Shown here: piece after piece, positions 51,830 through 62,393 of the stretch
Layout: each line of letters begins with the position of its first letter
Position numbering within the stretch: position 1 is the stretch's first letter
DNA from: Haemonchus contortus
Lineage: Eukaryota; Nematoda; Chromadorea; Rhabditida; Trichostrongylidae
Reading direction: 5' to 3'
DNA length: 64,000 nt
NCBI GenBank assembly: GCA_000469685.2
Contig: LS997562.1
Span: 23,634,802-23,698,801, forward strand
Notes under the pieces: generated by a model
Databases searched by the model: none
Told to the model about the DNA's origin: nothing
The model's input: only the letters and a program-made list of their open reading frames with translations
Program-made: the position numbers and the translations under genes

Positions 51830-54800
51830 TTACATTGATGTAATTGGCTGCCTTGTGTCGGTGATGGATGGAGCCGAGAGAAAGGTAATCAGAGTGCCGG
51901 CGCTGATGAAGGTGGCGAAAATAACGAGTAGGATTCTGTCAATGACCAAGGAGATGAATTGCCAGTCCGCCTCAGTCTGAAATTACTCAGTACAGACGGA
52001 ATTGGTAGGTATAGAGGTGTTTTCAAGGTCTCATCGTAAAGTCCATAAACAAACAAGTCAAAGTATTGCTGTAAAGAAAGAGCTATATGTAAGAGCGCGC
52101 GGCATAATAGCTGAAGGAATGTAAGGAGCTTGTAGTTCTACGTTTGCCTACGGTTCTTCGAGCGTGAACGTGAAATGAGGTGTTGGGGTCCGTTTGGGGA
52201 GAAATCGAATAGCAGTTGGGGTCCGTGTGGGGAGAAATCGAATAGCAGATGTATGAGTGATTAGGGCACCTGGTGATCGATATTTGCGACGTGCTAGAAA
52301 AGTTTTTTTTATTAAATTTCAATCAGTTGAGGTATCAGCAATTTATTACGTCCCAGATCGCTGTCTAGCCGTCTTGCTGGTTTCAAGTGTTACAGAGGAC
52401 CCTGCTCGGGAAAGGTATTGGATTTGTCTACCGAAGAATGCTACTTTTCTTTTACGGTATTAGCATACCTCTTCCGCTTGACGTCGTTCGGTAAGGGTTT
52501 GGGCGATGTAATGCACGTTCTGTTCGGCTCTTCGTAGTTTATTTCGAACAGCACTTCCTCGTCGGCGAATCTGCTGGTTCCGTGATGTTGTGTAGCTTTT
52601 CACCAAATGAATGCTGGTTTTACGATGCTTCTCATCTCTGCTGTAATAAGTTGATAGTTGAGTGCAATAAGCGCTTGCATAGATCCTTCGGTACTCATAT
52701 CACGCTGGTAAAAACTTTATGGCAGAATGTCCAATAAGTTGATGTAAATAGAAAATGGAAGGCAAGTCGATAATCAAATTTTTTTCGAAAACAAGGAGGC
52801 TACAGTGTTTAGAGTTGGGTTAGGGGTGTGTGCGAGTTGCTCGGGAGCTAGCCGGACGGCGTATTATGTGCAGGAGAGCAGAAACGGTCAGGCGCTTTTA
52901 GAACCCGTCAAAGTGGTCCCATTTGCCAATTTACAATTTTTTCGGTTCAATGAAAGGGGCCTTTTACGTAACAGCTGGTCATCGTAAACGTGAAAAATAA
53001 ATACCGATTGACTAAGCCCAAAAATATTGTTGTGACTTAAAAAAAAGCAATTCTTGGCAACACTTGATCGCCCGCAATTGATGGTAACAGGACTAGCAGT
53101 AATGGTGTGTCTTTCAGTGAAACACGTTGTCGTAAGATGATAAGGCTATCGTAAAGTGCTGACAAACACTATTTAAATGTTTTGGTAAGCAGATTTACCC
53201 CTATGGGTAAGTCGTTGGTATTTGAACAACAGACGAAAACATTCGAGAGACTCTTGTCAATTGGAATTTTGGGAATGCTTCATGTAATATTATTAATGTA
53301 GTAAAAGCTCTTTTTGAGCTAAGGCTACAGGTGGGTGGTTTCAAGGAAACGCTCTAAAACAGGGTTGTTCTGCCTTTCCAAATTTATTCCGAGATATTTG
53401 CTGTAGGTGTGGTCTTGAGGATTGTATTATTATTTACAGGACAAGTTCATAGGGGACCATGCTGGAACAGTGCGCTATTTGGCATTTATTTACTTCTGCC
53501 CTTCTCAAAAGATTTTCCAGAAAATCATTTAAAATGATGTTGTTCAGGAATGTCAACCCCAAAGCGATAATGGACAAGAGTAATTCCGGTCGTTGAGTTA
53601 CCTTAAGGGTAGGGGATCGATTAAAAGCCTGATAATCTCACTTATTCTGTCTCAATTGCGGATTGACAGCAGCCGCCTTCACGCTCATCGAGCGATTCAT
53701 CATGGGCAGCTCAAGAAATAGCGAATTTACTGTTGACATTGGTTTCTTGGCTTTTGCTGCCATTTCAATTTGGAGTGCTGTTTTGTGGAATTGCTTTTGT
53801 AGTATTGACATTGCGGATAGAGTATTGATTTGCTGAAATTGGAAGTTTTAATCTCCGAAACACAGTAATCAAAATATCATTTCGAAGGGAATAAACACTG
53901 ATAAGCCCTCTTATCAATGTTTACTCCCTTCAATTCCGCTTGATTACCTTGTTGTGTTGGGCTTTCCGATGGAAATTGGCCGCCTCTGTAGCTCTAGAAA
54001 TGAGTAGCTTCCGTCCAAGCGTGTCAATAAAAATCTGTCGAATTCGATCCGAAATTGGAAAATTGGCCGTTCGGAAATGAATATTTTGGACCTAAAAGAT
54101 TACATTTGTTTTTCTGGATTTGTCAATTGTCAGAGCAGCTTCCATTCTAAAACTCTTCTGTTTGAGAGATATGACGAGTGCAATTCACAAAAACATCGGA
54201 AAACGCGACTTTATTGTGGGCTATTGGATGATTACTGACAAAAATCTCGAATCTATACAAGTAATCGAAGCTGGTCTTGGAGTAAGCTCGGGGCAGAACG
54301 ATTTTCTTCCTATCAGGTCACTCAGCGTAGTATAGAAATAGACAAACAAATAGGTTGGGATTAATTTTAAAAATCACATTCCTGCATGTTCAAAATCGCT
54401 CTATACAAAAGAACTTTATCTAAACTCCCTTAAAATTGACAGCTTTCATGAAACCATGGGCAACAGATCAATTGAAAGTCTTTGAAGAGAAATGGGAAAA
54501 GTATAGTTGAGTGTTTTAAGTAAGACTCTTGGATGGCAAGCTTCACCTTCGATTTCCACTGAGGTCAGTAGAACAATTTGTATGGGGCTCTCAACTTATA
54601 GGGCAAAGGTGGCCGCCGAAACTGCCGAATGGCGAGTTTTGAGACAAATTTTAGGCTCGATCGTCCCTGAACGCCTTCCATCCCTTCGCGAAAGTTTATT
54701 GGTACCAGACTCGTTTGAGGGCTCAAAAGCATTGGCTTGTACAAGGGCTGGCCCTGCAATTATTGCATAGGCTACATTTGCATTCAAATGCCATAACGAT

Positions 54801-57800
54801 TTCGAATGGAAGTTAAATATGGGGCGCACCACAAAACTGGATTGATTAAAGCTCAGAGACTTTATCCCCTATTCTTCATTTGACTTGAAGAATGAGCTTC
54901 GTGGTAAAACGAGTGCATTGCCTGGGCTCTACTTTTCTACAGCTAGATGGAAGACTCGCTCGCTGACCCCGGCCATAATTGGAGCTTACAAGGGGAACAA
55001 GTTCTATTTATATTATTATAAATATTATTGAGATTATTCTTTAGGCATTTCGAGATACTTTTATAAATGTTCCATAGACATTATATTACTTATGTTATTT
55101 TTGTGAATGTTTTAACTGATTATTCTTGTCTCAAAAACTGTCTAAAAGATTCGGAACTTACAAACACTGTGAATCCGACAGACAGTGAGACCATAACCAT
55201 CGTGAAACTGAGATATTTTACTATAAGAGGCATAACAATACTTGTCGGTGGTATAATTTCAACCTAAACGCCTTGGAGGATTACTGTAGCACTACCGTAA
55301 CCTTAATAAAGATGGAATGAATCATTTGAATCTTACCAAAAGCAAGATGAATACAGTAAGCGAGACTAATACGGATATACAAAGCTGAACTTTCTCATGA
55401 CTCTCACAGGGCAAATAGAATACCCACGATGTCAGAGCCGCCAATGAAGCACATGGGACAATCAGGTTCACCGTATAGAAAAGCTTTTTACGACGAATTT
55501 GCAAATAATAGGTGATATCGACCGATCTGAAAGGTATTCTGCTAATTATAGTTGGTAATAACAAATTTCATGGATTTCGAAAGGCCAAAATCGAATACTC
55601 TTGAACACCCAAAACATCTAAAATTTTCCAGTAAGTATGTATTCAAAAGGAAACCGGAAGGAAGATGTTCGAAGATTTCACTTGAATGTGTTGCTACTGC
55701 AACATAAAAATATAATAGTTATCGAAAAGATAAGAAAAATCGATAAATTGATTTGGGTTACTTACGGATAATCACAGCAGGGATACCATTTCTCGTGACG
55801 AGTTCCAAGAACAGATAGCAGATCCCATTCTACAGATTCCTACAACAAAAAATATGGTAGACACCGTATGTTTCAAGTTACGATGCGGGTGAAGGTGGTG
55901 TAGTGTGGAGTGGTTTACTATCACAGAGGGGGAGGGAGGGGTGAAAATCGGGAGACGGGCAGTAGGAACGGTTTTTCGTAATCGATTCGCCGCACGCGGC
56001 TGTCGTGGACTTCGCTTCGCCGTTACTACAGCTCTAGTGTTCTTCATACAGCTCAATCGATATGCTATCCTTATTTAGGCATGATTCTACGATTAGTTCC
56101 CTTGTTCCTGTATTGTTACCTGGTGCTGCATTCTGCTACATTCTTTCGCGCGCGGCGCCCCTTCCGCCGCGACCCGACAATTTCGTTCCTACTGCACCAC
56201 ACCCGTAAAAATCACATACTTGTAAGTCGGCCGGGCACCTTCAGGCCACACACGCATTTAAACGTCACTACGATTCCGAATGGAAATCGAAGGTGATGCA
56301 CTCCCGAAACGAAATTAATCAACGCCAGAAGACTTTATCCTTGATATACAGACGTACAAGTCTTCACTCATGCCCCAGTCCATGTGTCGTGACGAGATGC
56401 CTTCTGCTGTTTGCATCGGCGTTCCCACTCACCGGTCATACCAAAACGTGGGAACTCGGGTGCCCGCTCCTGAGGAATGCTAGACGGTCCACCTACGGGC
56501 TGGAAGCGGCCTGATCTCTGACGCCAAACCAAAGCGCAGTTTACAAAGTGTCCACAGTACTCTCGGTTATAATCCCGCCTGACCACACAACGATAATAGT
56601 AGGACGCTACCTTTATGATATGCGGGCATAACATGACGAGACTTCAATTGTTGGGCAAATAGTGAATGGAATACTATGATGCAACACCGTTACACTGAAT
56701 ATACGCATAAGTAAAACAACTACACCGTGACTAACCTGGAGTTAAGATGAGATGTGAAGAGGAGATGAGATTAGATGAGATGCGACGATCGACGGTTACG
56801 GGAAAAGCCCACTGGACGAAGAGAGGAGAGCATGCGACGATCCACCAGCCAGGCCTCACGACGACATACGAACGACGAACTGGAGCCGATACGTAGCGAG
56901 ATGACAAGCTTATGACTATTTTCCCGCGCTTCTGGCAATTTCCGCCTTTCGCGGTAGGACCGACTGCAAGTGGATCGGGAGGAGGTTTCCTCCCGACGCA
57001 TGCTCCAAACCCGAGTGAAGGTCGTGCAAGAGTCACGACTCCATGGTTCAACTCCGTAACAACCTTCCACAGGGTTGCCGATCTGTTCGGAAATTTGGTT
57101 GACATGGGATCTGTAAGGAGATGAGGGTAAAGTGGTCTACTGCTATCCCGATTACTAGCATCAAGCAAACTTAGATAAGAATTGTAAGGACCTGAACGGG
57201 TACCGAGGCTATTGCCTTCCCTCAAACGACTGCGACACTGAACTGACCTGGTAAGTTGAAACATCCACTCCTCTTTCCACGTCCCATTCACTCTCATTTT
57301 TACGGACCACATATTTAACATCATCTGAGAGTAACTGAAAATCTCCACTTATAAACTTAAATTGAGTAATTACAGAATCAGAAGAAAAGGATCAGTTGAA
57401 TAGAGAGATAAAGTGCGTTCAGAATCAACTGATGGCAAGGGCGCTGTTGAAGTGGTCACAGCTCATCAGGCCAGAAGGTTAGGCTTCCACTCACATGCAT
57501 CAAATCCAACTGCGTACCACTGTAGGTCCAACTGCCAAACTTCAGCTCACATTGTTGTATATCATAAGGATACCACTCGACATTCATCGTACAGAACGAG
57601 TGATAGACAACTGGTGGCTCCCATGTCTGAAGGTATTAGCTAATCAACAGAGCCTCCTCTACTGAATGAAAGGCGGACTACTCAGTGTTTCTATGAGTGC
57701 GCCATGTATTTGACCTCCACACAAAATCCAATCAATTAACTTTAGCCATCATGATACCGCGATATAAGATGGAATCGAAGCCCTCAGAGAGCTTTATCAT

Positions 57801-60067
57801 TCTCGCTTTGACATCAAATGACAAATATTGGCACCCTAACAGTGATTGCCTCAAAGCAGTGGATATTCCGGTCATCTCCCTAGCTCAGCGTTACCCATGG
57901 CTACAAACTAAGATGACAGAGACTTCTATCACTCGATTCATCTACTATTATTATGCTTTAGACAGTATTTTGGCTATATTGTTTGGGCTTACCACTCTTC
58001 CATCGTAATATACATGAGCCTTGGTGATAGCCGAAACCCATGGGCTGCCATGCGCGCTGAAAAATTTTTTAATGATGTATTTTATTTTAAAGCTAAAAAG
58101 AAACATCAACTGGCTTATAAATTATATAGAAGGAAAAAGGGTGATGAAAAGCAAGTAAGGAGTTCCATATTATTCCGAATAGTGTATCAGTTGGAACTCT
58201 CAAATAGGTCGGGCCCCAGTTCGTTCTCTCCTCCAACTCCTCGAGTCATAAGCTTTTCACGTAACCCAATAACATCCCAACAACATTTATCACTTACTGT
58301 GACGTTATCAGCAATGGGAGGTAGGATAATGAAGTACACTATGCGGGTTGAACGGCTACCAACTTACTTATTATAGAGAATGATATCGGGTAGCCAGATC
58401 ATCTCCCCAGGTACATAGAAATTCCTGATTCCGCCATATTCATCCGGTTTCCACGATAAACGATGGTCATACCAATGCTAAAAACACTATTAATTTCGAA
58501 ATGCATCCGAAGAGTTACCAAAGAAATTTATAAAAATCACAAAAATCCGAAATCTGAAAGTTTGCAGTAGGTCGAAACCGTACTTCGTTTCTCTAGGACC
58601 ATCACTTTTATCCCCGTTCTCGCAAATGCTAAAAGTTTTGTTCAATACTCTACTCAAGAAGGGGTCACACTAAGAGGTGGTTCGGATTCCTAAAAGTTGC
58701 CCTGCGAAGTTTTTGTTATTTTACCAATAACATTACCCAGGTAGAGCCTACCCAGGTTTTTATGGGGACGAGTGACCCTTTCTCTTACACTACCCAGCTT
58801 TACAAAAGCAACAGAGTTCGAAAAGAAAATCCTAGAAACAATAGGGTGGACGAACCAAGAGAGGAGATCAGAAAATTTTTACAAGAACATTTGGACTAGC
58901 AAAGAAAGGACGAGTATAGGTGACGGAGTGAATAGATGGGTGAATGCCGATGCTCTCACTTTACATTTGAACAGGAAATAAAGTAAATAATTACATCCTG
59001 ATTGAGGTCCTGAAACGTACATGAATAAGCCATCCATTTGCAGTGAGCGTCTGATGTTTGGCATGGACGTCGACAATTTGGTTCAATTTCAATTTGAATT
59101 CGATGTGGATCGTATCGTTTGCATCAACTGCCGGTCGTACTAATCGGTTATAACTGGAAAGTTTACGATGAGCATGTTGGTAAACTCCTCCTTCCGCTGC
59201 TCCCACGCGTTATGTCCCCTAAACATCGTGGCAGAGGGAAAGCTTTGCAACTCGTAAATTGATTGACTTTACTCAGTTGGAGGGGAAACGAGACTGATAG
59301 TTGAATTCTGTATGGTTTTGAAGCTTAACTACTATAGTTCCGTTGCATACGACCCCGCCATGACTCCAGGAATATTCAAAAAAGACCTGGTAAGTTTTTT
59401 TTGGACTTTGATTAAACCGGTCTGGAATATGCCCACTCATTCATTCTAAATGAGGGCCAATAGTGATGTTTGAATAAGAATGAGCCCTATAAACCCATTA
59501 GTGATGGTCAGGTGCTTTTACCCTCCCAGGTGAATGCAGTATCAAATAATAGACCGCGGAGGACAGGGAGGATAGTCATCTTCATTGACTTGAAGAAGAG
59601 GGGAGGGGGCATGAATCCTGGATATGTTCTTCTGACTGCGTAGTAGTTCTCCCCCGGGGGGCCGGGGGAGGGGAAAGGGAGGAGGTTCGGCGTGTTCGGA
59701 GTATAAATCCCGGATGTAATCCTCGATTGCCTAGTAGTACTGGTACTGCCCCTAGTACTGCTTCACCTTCCCCCTCTCTAAATTTTCTTATGCACTGAGT
59801 GATTTTCACGAGCCATTCTTCTAAGAAAAATTCTGAAGTGCAGAGCTAGGAGAGCTCTTCTGTTGGACATTTCACCTTTGAATGGATCTGAGAATGCGTG
59901 AGAGCTACACAACTTTGCTACTTAGGCCGAACAAGTAAGGTTTTCACCGGAAGATCAGCGTACCTGCCTAACAGCGTCTCAAATAGATGGTTATAGATGT
60001 TCGCGTGAGTGATGGGCAAGCATGAACTCAAATATAGCAGCCACAGATAAGAACACGGTCGGCCCAT
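51830..60067 (-). CDS. nicotinic acetylcholine receptor subunit (alpha-type), 13 exons
   Basis: Cys-loop ligand-gated cation channel subunit of nerve or muscle plasma membrane. Exons, in transcript order: 59964-60067, 59021-59153, 58368-58477, 57993-58056, 57495-57626, 57248-57334, 55766-55839, 55337-55526, 55162-55263, 53948-54091, 53642-53832, 52469-52640, 51830-51976. They sum to 1650 nt (549 residues plus TAA); all 12 introns are GT-AG and phases match. The start ATG (60065-60067) follows an in-frame TGA with no ATG between. Residues 1-22 form a signal peptide. The ligand-binding domain has NDT and NES glycosylation sites, loop [11 protein letters not shown], Cys-loop C149-C163, loop B Trp170 in GSWTY, and vicinal Cys231-Cys232 in WYPCC, which makes it alpha-type. 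M1 is about 250-273, M2 281-300 (no anion-type Pro-Ala insertion, Glu at -1' and 20'), M3 about 309-335, then a long cytoplasmic loop with a basic/amphipathic pre-M4 helix, and M4 about 508-533. Odd: Ser236 replaces the usual second loop-C Tyr, M2 has Val at 9' and Gln at 2', and the Cys-loop has Asn for Asp. The subfamily (UNC-38-like, DEG-3-like or other) is not settled. Confidence 0.96.
52183..52248. repeat. tandem duplication, 33 bp unit x 2, in nAChR intron 12
   Basis: Two adjacent units starting TTGGGGTCCGT and ending GAAATCGAATAGCAG, with a single T/G difference. They lie between the last two receptor exons. Confidence 0.88.
53885..53930. repeat. hairpin inside the 115 bp nAChR intron 10
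   Basis: Two 21-base arms (53885-53905 and 53910-53930) pair around a 4-base loop. Nineteen positions are Watson-Crick pairs and the other two are a single-base transition each, so one strand can form G-U pairs there. It fills much of a short intron. Confidence 0.8.
54668..54882 (+). mobile_element. 5'-truncated SINE copy inside nAChR intron 9
   Basis: Body of the same SINE without the tRNA-like head: TTGGTACCAGACTCGTTTG, TTGCATAGGCTACATTTGC, CATAACGATTTCGAATGGAA, GATTGATTAAAGC and AGACTTTATCCCC. It lies antisense in the 1070 bp intron 9. The 5' truncation is typical of incomplete reverse transcription. Confidence 0.65.
55950..56204 (+). mobile_element. MITE copy 4, inside nAChR intron 6
   Basis: A 255 bp copy of the CAGTAGG subfamily. 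The flanks GTGAAAATC (55941-55949) and GTAAAAATC (56205-56213) are a 9 bp target duplication with one mismatch. It lies in the 1408 bp intron 6 of the receptor gene, in antisense orientation to that gene. Confidence 0.87.
56241..56345 (+). mobile_element. SINE 3' fragment inside nAChR intron 6
   Basis: About 105 bases of the SINE 3' part: GGCCACACACGCATT, CACTACGATTCCGAATGGAA and CAACGCCAGAAGACTTTATC. It lies just after MITE copy 4 in the same intron. Confidence 0.55.
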
Positions 60068-60456
60068 CAGAAGAACGAAGGAGAGGAGCGGGAGTTGTTG
60101 CGAGAAAACTCGTCAAGCCATTCCAACTCACCCAATATCCAATTACTCAGCGGCGTTCAAGTAGTTAGGAGGGCACTGGGCAGCTGCATAGCCCACATAG
60201 CCTAACCGTATGAGGGTAGGTTTCGTGGAGGGAAGTTATTACCTATTCCAGTTTTACCTATTTGTTGTTCTTCTTCTACAGCTTTACTGAGAAATCTAAA
60301 ATGTCATTCTGCTGGAAGCCCACGTTCAAAAAAGCATTGGAGCCTCAATAAAAATAAGCATAAAAGCAAATTTGGTCTACGAAAAAGCTATTCTTGGAGG
60401 TCTTAGAGGGTTTTCAAAGTGCGTCACTTCATAATCGCTATTATTGTCTGAAATAG
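60068..60456. other. upstream region of the nAChR gene
   Basis: Presumed promoter and 5' UTR of the receptor gene on the minus strand. No specific element is recognised before the SINE and fold-back cluster begins. Confidence 0.4.
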
Positions 60457-60470
60457 GTGTGGTGCCCAAT

Positions 60471-60696
60471 GGCTGCTTTCATAGTCCGCCGGCCGGCGTG
60501 CCGGCGGAGGCAGTGTTAGGGGGGAGGAGGGAGCCAGACAGTGTAAGGCAAACAGTCCACACCCCTTAGAAGGTTGTTTGTTTTCAACCCCTCGAAGGGG
60601 CGTGGACTGTTTGCCTATCTGTCTGCCTCCCTCCTCGCCCTAGCACTGCCTCCGCCGGCACGTCGGCCGGCCGGCCGGCGGACTATGAAAGCAGCC
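60471..60696. repeat. GC-rich fold-back (near-palindromic) element
   Basis: Two arms of about 97-103 bases (60471-60567 and 60594-60696) are inverted copies: GGCTGCTTTCATAGTCCGCC against GGCGGACTATGAAAGCAGCC, plus matching GCCGGCGGAGGCAGTG / CACTGCCTCCGCCGGC and GCAAACAGTCCAC / GTGGACTGTTTGC. The spacer is about 26 bases. It is much more GC-rich than the surroundings and has the form of a fold-back transposon. Confidence 0.8.
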
Positions 60697-60700
60697 CATG

Positions 60701-60960
60701 GCGGACTACCCCATGAATGATTTAGGGATCGAATCCCAGCTCCACACCACCCTAACCAACCATGCCTTCATTCAATTACTTCGGGGTCGGTTGAGACTCG
60801 TCTGGGAGGATAAAAGCACTGATTTGTGCATCGGATGTTGCCACCGCAATTCATTGTACAGGCCAGCTATGCATTCAGAACCGCACTTCGATTTTGAATG
60901 GAAGTCGAGTGCGTGGCGAGATTGATCTACGCCAAAAGAATTATCCTACCTCTGCTGGCA
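60701..60960 (+). mobile_element. SINE copy split by a fold-back element
   Basis: B box-like GGGATCGAATCCC, then GGGAGGATAAAAGCACTGAT, CATTGTACAGGCCAGC, TTCGATTTTGAATGGAAGTC and CTACGCCAAAAGAATTATCC. Its A box side (GGTGTGGTGCCCAATGG, near 60457-60473) lies on the far side of the palindrome at 60471-60696, so the fold-back probably inserted into the SINE head. Confidence 0.65.
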
Positions 60961-61115
60961 AGATGGTCGATAACAATGTGTGAGCGGAGTGAGAAATCCT
61001 TAAAAAAAGCAGAAATGAGATGAAGAAGGCAAGTACTATTACCCGTAAATTAGAGCTTTCGCCACTTGATAAATAGTAACCAGCCAGTCATGGGTGTCCC
61101 TGAAGGGAAGTAAAA

Positions 61116-61183
61116 AGAGGAGCGAGTTCATCCTAAACCAGTTGTTGTCAGAGGAGCGAGTTTATCCTAAACCAGTTGTTGTC
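61116..61183. repeat. tandem duplication, 34 bp unit x 2
   Basis: Two adjacent copies beginning AGAGGAGCGAGTT and ending CCAGTTGTTGTC differ at one base (C/T). The near identity indicates a recent slippage or duplication. No coding role is seen. Confidence 0.9.
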
Positions 61184-61224
61184 TTTTACCAATGTGATAT
61201 CCGCCAAGGAAAACCAGAGCTCTT

Positions 61225-61350
61225 TCTGGGGTCAGCGATCTGGTTCTATAATGGTCTTCGAGGATAAAAGCAGTGACTTGTGCATCTGTTGTTGATACCT
61301 CAAGTGATTGTATAGGCTACATGCACATTCGAATCCTCCTATAGTTTTTG
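61225..61350 (+). mobile_element. SINE body fragment
   Basis: A degraded piece with TGGTTCTATAATGGTCTTCG, GGATAAAAGCAGTGACTTGT and AGTGATTGTATAGGCTACAT. It has no A or B box. Confidence 0.5.
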
Positions 61351-61683
61351 ATGGAATCGAATGTACCTCACAAATGGGAATGGTCAACTACTGAAGAATT
61401 CTTCCTTCGAACCATGGAATCCGCAGCAATGACAGCGATGAATTTCTTGAATTGCTCGCTTTTTTTCCTCAAGGATGAGCCAGTCTGTGGCCATGATAAC
61501 AAGAGTCTAATTGTAAGCATTTTCATGCAAAAGACTGTGCATGTACGGTTCATCCGATTCTTAGCTAGAAATTCTAAAGTTTTCCACGTAAAGTCAACGA
61601 CGAGGCTAATCACTCTAGACTAATAGATCAAGAAATCTTCTGATCCAGATTTTCACGGCATTTCGTAGCTAGCATCGTTTTAC

Positions 61684-61941
61684 GGGAGACGGGCGTTAGG
61701 AACGATTTTGAATAATCGATTCGCCGCACGCGGCTGTCGCGGACCACTCATTCGCCGTTATTACAGCTCTAGCGTTCTTCATACAGCTCAAGGGATATGC
61801 GATCATTATTTTATGCATAATTCTACTAATAGTACTTTTGTTCTTGCATTTCTTACCTACTGCTGCATCCTGCTACAGTCCTTCGCGCGCGACGCCCCTC
61901 TCACCGCGATGCGACCATTTCGTTCCTAACGCACCACACCC
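61684..61941 (+). mobile_element. MITE copy 5 with 9 bp target duplication
   Basis: A 258 bp copy flanked by the exact direct repeat TCGTTTTAC at 61675-61683 and 61942-61950. It has the same ends as copies 1 and 3. It lies upstream of the receptor gene, next to the unidentified coding segments. Confidence 0.88.
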
Positions 61942-61986
61942 TCGTTTTACGGACCAAACAGCATGCTCCCCTCAATAAGCACATAC

Positions 61987-62205
61987 CAGTAACATATCGT
62001 CTTTTCCGAAGAAAGTATTCATGAAAAGGTACAACCATTGAATCGGCAGCTGTCATTGTGTTCTCATTCAGTGGAACATAGTCAGTGGCAGTAGCACTTC
62101 AATGATCCCACGAAATATCCTCTGCCGTCCACCAGATGTCCCACTCCGTACCATGCAGGATCGGGCGTCCCTGCTCCTCGTTGGTTCACGTCCTATTCCG
62201 CGCCT
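61987..62205. other. coding-looking segment open on both strands
   Basis: On the plus strand, 62072-62205 is open between an acceptor (TTCTCATTCAG) and a donor (CCT/GTAAGG) and begins WNIVSGSSTSMIPRN. On the minus strand the same stretch gives a persuasive frame with PDPAWYGVGHLVDGRGYF. After an apparent shift of one base this continues as TDYVPLNENTMTAADSMV to a GTATGT donor ending the exon at 61987. Either strand could be real; the minus version would need a frameshift or sequence error. I do not recognise either protein. Confidence 0.3.
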
Positions 62206-62250
62206 GTAAGGAACTTCAAATAACATCCTCCTTTCATGGTGTCTTTTCAG

Positions 62251-62393
62251 CAGCAATTGTATGGCATTGACCATGTGCATGTGCTCAACCCTATGCCGAA
62301 GTTAAATTCTCTGAGGCGTACATCAGAGAAGGAGAGTCTGTTTACCCGGAAAAGACACAAAGCATGTCTTCTGTCTTTTCTACTACTCCGTTG
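62251..62393 (+). CDS. candidate exon of an unidentified gene
   Basis: Begins after a strong acceptor (GTCTTTTCAG) and ends at a good donor (TTG/GTAAGC). The frame starting QQLYGIDHVHVLNPMPK is open across all 143 bases, then turns basic (RRTSEKESLFTRKRHK). A second frame is open over the second half, so the reading frame is not certain. No family is recognised. Its phase-2 end does not join cleanly to the 62674 exon, where it would create TGA. Confidence 0.3.

Noticed and set aside
53642..53832. Reading this segment as the last exon of a separate gene, since it ends in TGA
   Set aside because: A GTGAGA donor two bases before the stop keeps phase with the downstream 52469-52640 and M4 exons, which complete the receptor.
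56731..57348. Minus-strand open frame of 205 codons
   Set aside because: Receptor exon 6 occupies 57248-57334, where this frame overlaps it in a different register from the one that joins exons 5 and 7. The rest is intron with no conserved motif.
60698..60925. Plus-strand open frame of 75 codons
   Set aside because: It coincides with the SINE body and has no counterpart frame in the other copies.
61368..61613. Possible Tc1/mariner-like transposase fragment on either strand
   Set aside because: None of the catalytic DDE/D spacing or typical mariner motifs is visible in any frame.
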